This document shows positions 33,701 through 46,955 of a stretch of 60,000 nt of DNA, piece by piece. This stretch comes from Tubiluchus corallicola (Eukaryota; Priapulida; Priapulimorpha; Priapulimorphida; Tubiluchidae). The stretch covers positions 863,501 to 923,500 of the forward strand of contig JAQGDQ010000029.1 in NCBI GenBank assembly GCA_030141605.1, given 5' to 3'. The notes beneath the pieces were generated by a model that saw only the letters and a list, made by a program, of their open reading frames with translations, made no database searches and was not told where the DNA came from. Position 1 is the stretch's first letter. Every line of letters starts with the position of its first letter. Made by a program: the position numbers and the translations under genes.

Positions 33701-36599
33701 GTCAAGAATACGAGCCAATATCTGCTCAATGGTTCACTGCACAGATTATAGTCGTGTTTTCGTTCGGTTGTGATTTTGACGTAATTCAAGAAAAACAAAA
33801 ACAAGTGGAATTGCTGTTGTGAATAGCCGCTCTGTGGTTTTAAGACGCCTTGGAATTCGCCTTATCTTGAGAAGTGTGAATAGACCTGGTTTAGTTTATC
33901 CCCTGATAGAGGTTGTTTTATGCGATTTTTTAACACGCGGTATAATTCTTCGTGATGAATGAGGTTGAGGTTCAAAGGAGAGACGGAGAGATTTCCCTGT
34001 CGATAGCTTCTGTTTCTTTCTTTTGAAGATTTTCTGTAAACCTTGGCTTGGCTGTGTACAGGACCTATGAGAAAGTGTTCAGCCGGAACCCGCAAAGCCA
34101 CATAAGGATATCTGAATCTATTAACTCATTTATGCCCTTCATGTTCAACTGTGGCTATGCATTTATATAATCACTTATTTAATGTTATACCTCAAATACC
34201 ATTTGAGTTTTTTAAATGAGAGTTTTGGGTCTATAGCTGCTAGAAAACGAACTGAACAGTGGATTTTCAATATTAATATGTTACACCATAAACATTATTA
34301 AAATTAAATTCGGAATTGATAGTTTCAGGTCTGTTTGTAGCAGCTAGAAAACAAGATTAAAACGATGGGTTTTTAGTGTCAGTACTTTCGAGACCCTCGT
34401 GTATGGGAGCTATGTGATTGTGAAGTCGTCTAAAATGCCCAAGAACACGTGTGATCCGTCTGCATAAACAAGGCTGAAGCCGCTGAACCTAAAGTATAGA
34501 GCACCTGCGTTTTAATTTTTTATCACACGAATCCTCACTGATGCCTGTAGCTATTCGTGTAATATGAAAGAATTAATAAATCATTTTATATTATTGTGTA
34601 ATGGATGTCGGCTGTTTATTTTTCGATTTAGACCAGTTCAACTCGACACTTCTATTACTGTGACTTGTATCATAAGAGACTTCTCACACACCCTTGGGCA
34701 ATGCAGAGTAAGCGCAGTTTATGGCTAAAAGGTGTCCAAATTTATGGGGCAATAAAATAAACTTGAACGTGTTATTATGATGTACATTCCAGGGAAATTA
34801 TCCGGACAGTTTGAATCGCACGCTGTATCCAACAAAATTGCTATGGCCATTTTTGGGAAGGATCCATGTTTATCATGTTTTTCTTAAAAACCCCATAAAT
34901 CACCGCCCTAATATCTGTTGCTAATTACTATTACTGCTGCTGCTGCTGCTTGTTCCTGACCATAGGTGAATTTTAATAATTTAAAAAGTCAAGACAAAAG
35001 TAACATTGAACCGTTAAACGACTGATGGTGTCAACTGATGGTTTTTGCTTTCAGGGCTAATCTTCAAATGTTGCGTCTAAATTAAACACTACTGATGTAC
35101 GTCTTTATAAGAAAGTAGTTGAAAGGAAAGTTTGGATAAAGAGTAATTTTTCTGCATGTACGGTAAACCTGAACTTAATCGCTAGAAGAATGTACGGGCA
35201 TCGACTTTTCTCTTTAACAGTGATTGCTCAGTTAACTGGAAAAGGTCAGTTTATATAAGCTTACGCTGCGAACGTTTGCTGTTATTGCATTTGGAAAGTG
35301 AAACTCATAAATCTTGGACAATCAGTTTAAACTAAGTGACATTCGACGCTTGCGACAGTGTTAGCCCCGGTCTAGATACCCGCCCAGAGGAAAGGTGCAC
35401 TTTTTTGCCAACCATTAAGCTCACTCTCCTGTCCTCCCTCTCATAATTTAATGGCTGCTTTGACAATGCTTTGATCTCGCCGCCAAAGAACCTGGCATTC
35501 ATTGGGGAGTGAAATTTGAAAACGGATGCCGCAAAATCCTCTACACTGATAGCGAGCTATTGCAGTGGTTTGGTGGAAAGATTTAAGTCAGAAAATCTTC
35601 AGATTTGGTTTTTGACTAACCAGTCCCAGTGCCTGTATTCTTTTATTTCCTTCCTAGCCAGTTTGTCAATTTGTGGTTCTTATTCATTTTGGAATTGACT
35701 GACTGACTAACATTCCGTTGTTAATGACATCAGCAAATAATAAAGAAAAAACAGTAGCAAGCAATGTATTACTAGCCACTGGTATCAGATATACGTGTAC
35801 TCGTGTAAGCGTTCTAGCGCTATCTGAAATTTCAACATTGTTATTTTTAAAGTTTCTAGTCTAGTGGATTTTGGTTTGAATGATTTTCAAATGATGATTT
35901 GTACTCAGTATATTAAAACCTAGAAAGATCAAAGGATCAACCATTTTCCTTTGCGGATTTTACGCATTCTACAAAAATTACTACAAGGTGTTTGCACGAA
36001 TTCTTGCTTGAGAAAAGACAGGTAAGAAACTTTTGCGAGTAGTGGGTACCATGTGTATAATAGACAAGCGCAACATCTCGCAAAACCATATAACAACATT
36101 TCATTAATTCTTTGCAGTAATCTATCAAGTAACCTTGGACGTGAAAAATCAATGTATCTCATTGTCAAGTTACGAGCACAAGAATTTATTATTCTTGATA
36201 TTATGTAGGCGTAAAATATAACTATATCTGCATTCAAGATGTTCCGGGCAGTATGTTGGGAACACCCAATCAGAACAAGTTGATTTTTCTTCGAAACACA
36301 CCCATGTAGCTTGAGTCAATTTTAACGTCTTTTATCCGTTCTGTTTGCTCTGCTAAGCGTTTGTTGACCATACTCAAGGATTAACGAAAAACATGCCATC
36401 AAAACAGCACAAAAACTAAATGTAGAAGTAGAGTTACTTCGATGAGGTGTCGTTCAGAACATTCCCAGTTACACATAGCATAAGCAATTCTAAATTCATT
36501 TACAAAGTCTCTAGTAGTTAACTTGGAACATGATTATTTTTTTTTTAATCTCAGACCGCAATGACTGTTCCAAACGAAGCCATGTAAACCAGAAGAAAA

Positions 36600-36870
36600 C
36601 TTTGTAAATCTGTGCGAAACCCTCTAAACTTTAGCAAAATCGTCTGAAACTGAAGTCCTATACACGCGACCGAACTCTTCGATTTTATTTATTTATTTAT
36701 TAATGAAACCACTTAAACTCTGTATGTAATTTGAGCGCCTTTATGCATGCGTAAAATTCTCCGAATGTAATTGAATGGATATGAAACCATTCGAAATATC
36801 CTTTGAAATCAAACCCTTTTAAATTCATCCAGATTTCGTGGAGCAATTTTTAAACCAGTATATTTTATAT
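36600..36870. repeat. degenerate short-period repeat
   Basis: Words such as GAAACC followed by TAAA or GAAA recur at irregular short spacing (GAAACCCTCTAAACT, GAAACCACTTAAACT, GAAACCATTCGAAAT, CAAACCCTTTTAAAT). This looks like an eroded tandem array. Confidence 0.35.
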
Positions 36871-38085
36871 CTGAATCTTTACGAAATTATTCAGGCACAT
36901 GTAAAATCATGCATCTACATGTTGCGAAATATTCTCTATGTTTCTGCTAAGTCATCGTGATTGTGAACAAGAGCATTCCAGCTTGAATTCCTTGCAGGCA
37001 CGCTTAGTGCTTGCAGTCTTGGGTTCGAGACCAACGGCTGCCAACGCTGTGCATTGACTCTACATATTATTCGTTATTAATTTATAACTACAGACTTACA
37101 TGTATCGTTTATGTATAAGTTGCTAAATAGTCATTAGTGATAATGTTGTCTATTAAATGAGCGACCGTAAATGAATATCGATTTTACTTTTCTTTTTGAA
37201 AAAAGTTATCTGAACGTGAAAGAAATAATTTTTGTCTTTAAAGCGCGTGTAACTTGCTGCGTCCTCAAACTTCAGTTCGCTGGTTCAACTCTGGTCGCGG
37301 TTGATCTATTTTGTTCGCAGGATTGTCACAATATGTAAACTAATTATAATAATATGATATGTAAAACAATTTTAATAAATTAATTATATGTTTTAGCAAT
37401 CGCGGCTTAAATTGTAAACTAAAATAAAATTCAGTTATTAGCCTTCGAAGTTAACAGCAATCTTGATTTACCATGAAATTAGCAATCAATGTGACAATTA
37501 TCGTGCTTGTCGTAACACAGTAAAGTAATTGAAAATCGACAACTGCCGGGCAGTCTCAATGAGCGCACAGTGCAACAGCAAATTCCTTAGTTAATGGTTG
37601 TTGTATAACCTTGATTATTCTGTACACCATTTAATTACTACCAGTTCAAATCGCTTCATATAATAGACACCGCTGTGAGTTAAGAAAAGCGAATCTTGTT
37701 GTTTCGCCCCTTTTGTTCAGAAGAATTTCTGGTTCTCTAAAGTCTATGCCACCCGACGTTTTACTTTCATAACGTATTTGTTCAAAATGTGAAAGTGAAA
37801 AGTTGATTTGAGTGTTTTCTCACGTTTCGCGAAGACACCCTGCGAGTACAGTACTTGAATTTAAGCATGTGGTAGATGCTTATCTGCAAATGGCGCTGGG
37901 CAAAGTAACAAGTGTACGTCTGGTCTCTAAAAGAAATATTATTTTAGTTTTCTTTCTGTACTTCTTGGAGTAACCATTTCTCAGGCTATTCACTTTTATC
38001 TCTGTCATTATCGTGTATAAGACTGATGAACAAATTTATCAATTCCAAAATCCAGACTACTTTCATTGTTATAATGTTAATGTTA

Positions 38086-38185
38086 TTTGAAAAAGTTTGA
38101 ATACAGTCTAGATTTGAACCAGGGGCTTTGTGCGTAGATTGCAGACGCTTTAGATCAGTAGGGAAACGCATTCACCGGTGATCAA
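38086..38185 (-). other. degenerate tRNA-like sequence
   Basis: On the minus strand a B-box-like CTGGTTCAAATC (near 38110-38121) is preceded by an anticodon-arm-like GCGT..ACGC hairpin. Acceptor and T stems do not pair well, so it is at most a tRNA pseudogene or old SINE head. Confidence 0.3.
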
Positions 38186-38904
38186 GCCAGTCCGAAGTCA
38201 CCTATTTTAGCTGAGCGCCCAAATTCAGCATTTAGGGCAACCAAATGTGGCATACCTGCTTATACATGTGTTTACAAAAGTCCAATGCGCAACATTAGCT
38301 GGTTCGACTCTTTCAGACAAGACGACTAGAAGTTATGTGACGGTTACTTTGTTTACAAATATACTGCATTTATTGATATTCCCTGTATGCCGCAAATACT
38401 TTTATAACTCTTGTTTCATTTCTGGCACATCTTCGATTCTATTTTAAAATGAGGTGTGTGTTACAAATCAATTGTTCGTCCAAAGGAGTTTATAATGTTT
38501 GGCCTACTAAAATCATTGACTTTAGATTCTGAAACAAAGAAATCACTTATAGAATGCAAGTGCCATAATGACATAAAACTTCAACGATTAATATATTTTT
38601 ATCTGGCTGTGAGCAAACAAAATTTCTAAAGTTACTTAAGGCCTATATGTAGTAATACAGTAAATTTCCAAATGAATGTGACTCGATGGACCTTCTTAGG
38701 TTTATATAGCTGTTCTGCATAAAGCTGAAACTTCAATTTTTGCAAAAAGAAACATATGATTATAAATGACATCGTATTTAAAAACCTTGTTGCTGCAAAA
38801 AGTGTACTTTTACCAGTTCTGATCCTGGTATAACAAATCATAACATTCCCTTTTGTCTGTTTAAGTTTTTTTGCTATAGAAATTATAGAAATCTGCTATT
38901 TTTA

Positions 38905-38995
38905 TCCTGGCCATTTTTCCTGTGCCATTTTTAACTGTGCCACTTTTACCTGAGCCATTTTTACCTAGTTCGTTTTGTATATTGGTAAAAATGCA
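38905..38995. repeat. tandem GCCATTTTTACCTGT-type units with inverted partner
   Basis: Four ~16-bp units of the form CCATTTTTACCTGTG run from 38908 to 38966, and an inverted GGTAAAAATGC sits at 38984-38994. The same unit recurs at about 54.5 kb and 56.2-57.2 kb. Confidence 0.65.
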
Positions 38996-40410
38996 ATCGC
39001 AATATGCGCATGCAAGTTCAGTCAATTGCACGCAAAAGTACTTAACTTTAATAAGTGCTTTCACTTTTTATAATACTACTATATGCAATTACAGCAGAAA
39101 AACGTAATAACTGTACAAAACCGTGCATTATTTCGCAAAAGTGAGAATGTTTTGTTCGGTTAACAATTTAAGCTTCAATAATACTTTTTTCACATGTATC
39201 ATCACCTAATTGTTATTCTCAGTGGCAAGGATATAATTATTGTGAGTGACCTACTTCTCTAACTAAAAGTTAAGCCCTTCTTCAATATCATCACATATTT
39301 TCCGAGTTGTCTGCTATGTAAGGAGCTTTTGTTTTAAACGTTTGCTTAATAATTTTTTTAGTGTTTTGAAATTGTTAGAAAAATATAATGAACTGGCTAA
39401 GTCTGACGAATGGAAAGAGCATTACTAATGTGATATTATATAGAATAGACATTTACGAGCATTCTGCTTATGGTTAAGATGTAATTATTATACAAAGTTG
39501 TTGAGGAATAGCTTGCAACTCCCATTTAGGCCTATAATAATTGTACATGCTTCTACTGTGTTTAACATATTTGGGTATTTTGTATATATACATATACATA
39601 TATATGTAAATATAGATATAAATTTTGAATTAAGATAATAATAATTTATTAAGATTAAATTGTAACTAACTAATGAACAAAATCTAGCTAGCCAGCCGGC
39701 CGACCAACCCAAAAACTGCAGAGGGATCTCAGATTCTCAGTAAAGGATCTTATAGCTGCCTTCTGGAAGCACTATAAGATTTTCGAATGTGCAATGCGAA
39801 ATCGACAAAAAATGGATAGCAAAAATTATTTTCTGTTCTTCCACTTTGTGAAACGTATAAACTTTTACTGCAAAATCACAAAAGCCCAAAGTTCTAGTGA
39901 ACATTATGGTCATTACCCGAAACCTTGTCAGACATTTATTATTCTGATTAAAATTGTTCATTTTCAACAGAACACAGATAAGATAACGTCAAAATAAAGA
40001 ACTGAACCATTTTGCTGTAGTCGACAAAAACGAAAACCAATTTACACGTAATTATACGCTATCTATCCAGTTATTATACTTGTTAAGGTATGAATGGTCT
40101 GAACCAAGACCTGACACCCACTCCTATTGTGAGGTCATTTCTACTGACCACCGAATCTGTGCAGTATTCTTCCAAAGGCCCCGCTTAGTCATGAAAGGAT
40201 TAACTGAACTCCTTTTACACAATGAACAATAAGTACCTGAAATGCGTGTATTGTACTAGGTGTTGTAATCTAATAAGGTATTTCGAAAACAAACTAAGGA
40301 TTAACAAGTTTATGGTATTTTTGCTTGCAGCGTTTATAGTAGGGTTATTTCAAATCTGAACTACTTCTGTTTAACATATCTGCTGATGCCCCACGTTTCC
40401 TTTGCATTTG

Positions 40411-40495
40411 AATCATCATCGTTGTCGTCTACGTCATCATCATCATCATCATCATCATCATCACCATCATAATCATCGTCATAATTATCATCATT
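40411..40495. repeat. (ATC)n microsatellite
   Basis: Mostly perfect ATC triplets with interruptions at both edges. Confidence 0.9.
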
Positions 40496-42565
40496 TGTTT
40501 TGGACGACTTTTCCTAAATTATTTAAGCCCTGATCCTGTATTCTAATGCCTATTGTCATTTTCTGAAAAAATGAGAAACAGCTGTCAGAAGCGCTATGTG
40601 AGTCCATAATGTGACCAAAATAAGTTTTAAAACAACTGATTTTTTTTTCTTAATTTTTTATTTTCTTAAACACATCGGTCAGGATTTTACTGTTTAATAA
40701 AGATAAATGTAATGTCTTCTCCATACCTAATCACTAGTTACAGCTATAAGGGTTTTTTAAATTTGAATTGAATTATCGTTTGGAGCAATTTTATAAATTC
40801 CTAACAACTCTAATTGCAATTGCAATTGTTACCTGAACATTTACCGTTTATGCAAATTAGATTAGCCAAACGACAGGAGCTTCATAATAGGCGCCATACT
40901 GATAATCAGCCATGATATTCTGAATGATCAAATGTTCCTCAATGATGTCTTCGAGGGATAACTGCAATGTTTGAATTTTTTATAAAGGAGTTGTAGTCAT
41001 TTGTACGACACTTATAGGCCTATTCCGCATCTTAGTTTGAGTCTTCTTTCCAGCAGCCGTCATATTAAACCAGTATTAAGCTGTATGGATGACCTTATGG
41101 CTCATGCATCCATAGGGGTCCACCTGGAACAGGCGTGCCCGCAGCTAGGACTGAGTAATCAAATGAAATATTCCTTATTCGCCGATTAGTGGTACAATAG
41201 TTGCGTAGTAGACCACCCATTATAAACCCTACAATAGCTTTTAGTGAACAATAGTATTAAACAGACCGCCCTGATCGCGAACAGCCGAACACTCAAGACA
41301 ACTACGCCTTTGTAAAACTGACGTATATTTTTTATTAATTATTACGATCACGAGTTAAGCACCAGGAATGAAAGATACCCATACGTAATTTGAATCTGGA
41401 CAGTGGTGTCGGAGAAGTTTTTGGACACATGGACAGTGCCGAAACTTATATTTTTCAATCTTTATATGATTTGAACTGTTGAACCTATACTACTTGTGTT
41501 GAGCCGACACACGTCATGAGTTGAGTTTAGCTATTAATTATTATGAAATTTTCAACGCCCAAATTGCATAGGCTCACATAGCTGAAAGCATTTCAACATA
41601 TAGAACATTTGTATAGCCATCTTTTAAACAAATTACTATTTCAGCACAATCGCCAAATAAAAACATCGTGCAGTTATTTGCAACGTTTGCCATTTGAGTG
41701 ACAAACCGCCTACGTCTGAATATCTGAAGATCGTTTGTAATTCAAAACAAAAAGTTGTAAACAAAATCACGATTTTTTTTATAATACTTCTGCTTTTGTT
41801 CTGTTCTCGAGATTCTGTGCTGATAAACTACATACAAATTAATTTCTTAATTGTAGTTCACACTTAGTTTGAGATATTTGTACACAACCCCAAAGTATTA
41901 TTTTTTTTAAGCAGTACAAGACCAGTAGCTCCACTTAACTAGTACGACCCATGTGCCCCATGACCATAACGCACTAAAATAACAACAGCTTAATGCGTGA
42001 CAATTATGCAAACAGCTCTGTTCACACTCGAGTGCGCTCACACCAAGTGTGAATTTCATTAAACCGTTCAGTCTCACCGTAATACAGTATGCACGTGTTG
42101 TAGGACTGTGTAGTGCATGTGAACAGTTGTTTGTCTACTTAAGACCGCGAAATTGTTGTTTAAGTTCGTTTTTTGATAAAGTTTAGAAACGTCTAGTGTC
42201 ACTATCCTTTATAAATTGCGACTTGAACAATATCAATGAAAGGCCTAAACCACAGGCCAACGTTTTTATAATACAGATTGTACTTTGCAAGTACACGATT
42301 TGCGATGATGAAATAGAAATGGTTTCTCTGACGACAGGATCTTGTTTTAAGTGAGTGGTCATTTTTACCGAAACCAGTTTACATAAAAGTAGTTTTATGT
42401 GTTTTGTGAGAAGTTAATCTCAGTGTGAATACTCATTAGGCATGATTACACTACATGTTGCAAGCCAAAATTATTAAGTGAACAGAGGATGTCAATGTTC
42501 TGCAAAAGTTTGATAGTCACATTTTATTACCCGAAAGGGTTTTCGCAGTCGTTACATCATTTTTA

Positions 42566-42616
42566 TGACGACGATGATGATAGTGGTGGTGTTGGTGGTG
42601 GTGGTGATGATGATGA
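42566..42616. repeat. GAT/GGT triplet low-complexity repeat
   Basis: Imperfect GAY and GGT triplets between ACGACGATGATGA and GATGATGATGAT. No exon evidence surrounds it. Confidence 0.75.
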
Positions 42617-44294
42617 TCTTAGGTGGTCCATGTTGCGAACTAAACCTGAATAATTACTAAAGCTGGAAAAGTACAACTGTTAGACTCCTTTTCAGCTTTT
42701 CACTGATCAGTAGATTGCGAGCGAATCGCATTTTGCTGTGTGCTACAAGTTAAAATGACGATGTTCTTGATTATCATTTTTTGTTGCTGTTACAGTCGGT
42801 TTAAAAAACAAAGCACGTGACGATGATACTTAACTTGTAAAACTAACAGAGCACATCATAGTCGCACGCGTTTTTAAATTTAACTTAAATCTCCGGGGGC
42901 CATTTAAAAACGCATCTCACCCCGAAAACCTGATACTCGGAAACTAAACAATACAAGCCAGACGATAATAAACGTGTAAGCCCTATAACGAAGCATGCAT
43001 TATAGAGCCCATAGTAAACATGTCGTTCTGCTGCGTTGAGATGAAATGGGTCTGTTTAAAATGTAGGCATATCAAAAAGTCAGCAATTTTATACGCTCGA
43101 AATTGTTTTGTTGCCTTTATGCGGATGAGACATTGGCAGTTACCACTTAAGCACAGTAACGTATGGCAATATTAAACAACGTGTCTTGACTGTTGTATCT
43201 GGCTATGGTCAGGCTCTGTCCCATGTGCTGTCAAGAAGCAAATGTTCACTTTCAGTAAATACAGCCTGCACTGTGAAGCATTTGTTTTACTGACAGGCCG
43301 ACTGGAGACATTTGTGTAACCTTTTCCCGAAGTACACTGCTGGATAAACTCCTTCTCTGTTTAGCTTTTAGTTTTTATTGACGTCCAAACAGGCTGATTG
43401 AAACTAATGGCAAACCTCTGAATGGGCTTAGCATCAGACCGCCACGGGCCAATTAACTGGTCGCCGGCTTTAATGCTCTTCTAAAGAAGAGAAAAACTGC
43501 ATATCGCTTTGTGATCTATGCCCATTCTGAGGAGACAGCCGCCACCTGGCCATGTACCTGATTCTGTCCAGGGACCTGACGATCACATTGCGTCCATTAC
43601 CTGACTAATAAATGCACGAGACTGACATGTCTTCCTTAATTAGGGTGCAGTTTGCCATAAACAAAAATCGTCTGACAAAATACAAACGTATCAGTTAGCA
43701 GTACCACTGAGTGTTAGGATACAAAATTCTACAGCTCACTTATATTTTGTAATTAGATTAAATTAAGCTATGAGATACACTTTGTATTTTACACAAATAA
43801 AAATTAGAAAATGCTACTACATGAAGTTTATAGATATAGGCGGTCGAGATTTTTGGTATTTTGAGGTGGCATAAATATTTCTGAAAACTATAACAAAATC
43901 TCAGAGAAATCTAAAGTTACGTAACAGCACAAAAACTGAAGCACTAGCCACTACAACTTATTTTAGGTAACCAGCTATCCAAGAGTCCATTAGGTGTAAA
44001 CAAACCATTAATGGCTGAATATTATATGCTGACCGTCTGAAGACTAGGGGCTAACATTGAGATTAAATAGGCACCTATTCTGTCAGGGTCAACTAGCCGC
44101 AGATCTTGCGCTTGGAAATAATGTGTTGTGTGTTTAATAGCAGACTACTTTTCACTATGATGTGTGCACCTGTTAATACCACAGTTTAGTTAAATAAGTC
44201 TGCAATCATTCATTTTCTGTAGCTACAAGTGACTACACAAAACAAAAATTATAAAATGTGTTGTCTTGTTGTTTTTTGCGATAGTTAGCTGTTC

Positions 44295-44424
<130 letters not shown>

Positions 44425-46355
44425 TTTTATTCTAAAAAATCAGTTCAATGCACGCAAAGCATGTCGCAAAGTTCCTTTTTGAAACCGCGCAATCCCTTAG
44501 GTAATATGTTTTGTTTACCTGCATATGAATTCGTCTTTTCACCTGTTTATTATACCTGAATTTTGGACGAATTTAAACTGCGTTGACAGCAGTTGACATT
44601 CGTCGGTGGTTTAAAAAAGTGCTGTCACTTTCTTCCTTCTGAGATCAAGCAAAGTTTGGTTGGGAAGGAACAGGTTTGCTAGTTTGTTCTGTTGTCCCTC
44701 TAATCATAGTGTAATTAATGGGGTAGTTGACACTGGCTAGGAGACACACCAAACTGTCGACACACATATACCGCCGTGATAGAAGTTTCGAAGATAATGT
44801 CGCTTACAGTAAGACTGGTATTGCAAAAGATTTTAATCGTTCATATTTAATCGCGCTCAGTATATGCACAAAATAGTTTATTATACTACAGTGTCGAATT
44901 TGTTTCTATTTTTTAGAATACACTAGCCGAAACAAGACGGTGAGACACATACTTTCATGCAATGGACATGTTAAACCAACGATATAATTATTGACCAATT
45001 CCAAAGTTCGGTTTACGTGATTCCTAGCTTTTGAACACTGAAATCATGAGATGTGAAAAACCCAGTTCTAAAGTGCCAGGCATCGTGATAGCACTAGTTT
45101 GCATTGGCACAGATTGTAATAATTGATCGAGCGAACAAAAGAGCAGAGAAAGACAGCAGTTCCTGCAGGCAGAAAACGGTGATTTACAGTGAATTTTGGA
45201 TTGTTGTGACACGCACATCAGCTGTAAACCGTGACAAACCTTGGTAAGTTTTATTGTAGTTTAAGCTGTTAAAGTTAATTCACTTAAGGTGCTTTCCATT
45301 TCTTGCACAGACTAACGTGTTGGTGGTCAATAAACCGCTCGCTGAGCTTCTGTGGAAGCTGGCTGAACGGGGGCAGGTCATGGGGTGGGAATCAGTTCTT
45401 GTCGGCGCAGGAAGAAGGCGGAGAAGAGCAAATAATATGCAATTATTTTGTGGTATGCGCGGTTTTTTGTAGCTATTATACTTGTTGTTTTTGCTTGGCA
45501 GTTATTATTTATCTGTAAAAGATTTCAGCCAGGTTTGGGCAGCGTTACTATTTCTAATTATGATAGTTCTGGGTTTTCAAGGACAGTCAGTCCATCTTGA
45601 TTACAATGACAGTAATAACGCGGCCGCACACTGTAAACACAGCATGTCTTGACCCTTCAGCTATCTGTTTTGTACGCCTTAACTCATCCCTAATTATAGT
45701 ACTTGCCTACTGAGACATTAAATTATAGGCTTCCATTGTATTCTTGTCATGATATCTTTCAGACATAAATTAATTACTTTGAAGAATTCATGCCTAATAT
45801 AGCTCCTAGTGGTGATAAAATTACTTTGTTAAATTTTTTTGGAAGGAGTATTCAGTCCTAGGCAAAGCTGATTATTTACCAACTGCAGTGAAAATGGACA
45901 ATAAATTTTATTGCACACATGCAAAGATTAATAATCATCACATATGTAACAGAAAAACACATGATTTGGATTCTTTCAAAAAGTAATAATGACGAGTTAA
46001 AATTTTTATTTTTACTGTGACTATTATACTAATTTATGAAGTAAAAACGTAAAAATGGATAAACGTGACTTGATTTGCGTTTATTATAATTAAAGTCAAG
46101 TACATGCAAGTTTGTAGGAAGCTTTAGGTTAGAATGTGATTTGGCTCTACTTTTTCAATCCCGGGCTAATTTTCAACGGTACAGCATGAATGAATGGCTT
46201 ACTCCATGAGTGAACATACATAGGTACTTAAATTTACACAGGAATGTTTTGGTTGTAGTAATTTCCATTCCACTGCTCACAACTTGACTAACCAACCTGT
46301 TAAAAAGCTACTGATTCCCTGCTCTTTATTAACCGTGATAAATTTAATGACTTAC

Positions 46356-46413
46356 CTGGCGGCCTCGGCCCTTTGATCTGCGTCCCGAAAGATTACAAAT
46401 ATCTTATCTGGCA
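46356..46413 (-). other. candidate 58-nt internal exon
   Basis: On the minus strand the segment sits between CACATCCCACCTTGCAG and a near-consensus donor CCAG|GTAAGTC. One frame is open, reading PDKIFVIFRDADQRAEAA, and it is richer in GC than its surroundings. I do not recognise the peptide and found no certain partner exon, so it could also be a conserved noncoding element with fortuitous borders. Confidence 0.3.
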
Positions 46414-46883
46414 CTGCAAGGTGGGATGTGTACATATACTTTACACCTGTACACACCTGGCCACCGATTCACTGCTCTTTTGAACAGTAAACTTCATTTA
46501 ACAGCAAATAACACAGGAACCGTGCGTGGTTGACTGATAAATTGACATACTGCAGAGAGCGTTTACCTGCTAAAATTTAAACTTGTTAATTACAGAAGCA
46601 TAATAATGTACCTTGTTAACTATAATCTCATTTTAGGATTTAATTTAACTCACGCAGGTAAGGAATGTAATGGTGATAATACATAACCTTTATTTAAATT
46701 GCCTTTAAAGACAACAAGCAGTACAGTCTGCTATGAGGACTACATCGCTGAGTGTAAATGACAGACTATATAATTATATAACTGCTAAACAGAGATCATT
46801 ATTACCCCGCTTCTAGTCTAAATACTACGCGCCAACAGCAGCAGCATGTACCGGTGACACCAGCTTTTAAAGTCTGGTGATAC

Positions 46884-46955
46884 CCGCCAGCGGTGTCGAA
46901 CCCGCGACCTCTTAGATAGAAAGCAGCGCGCTATCCATTCGACTGCACTGTCTGA
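46884..46955 (-). other. tRNA-Arg-like pseudogene or SINE head
   Basis: On the minus strand GAATGGATAGCGCGCTG closely resembles a tRNA-Arg D arm (A box), and CGGGTTCGACACC is a good B box, at near-normal tRNA spacing. The T stem is disturbed and no acceptor stem pairs, so it is not a working tRNA. Confidence 0.5.

Noticed and set aside
38861-39064. Minus-strand frame with GKNGSGKSGTVKNGTGKM repeats
   Set aside because: The peptide periodicity comes from the 15-16-bp repeat unit, not from a gene.
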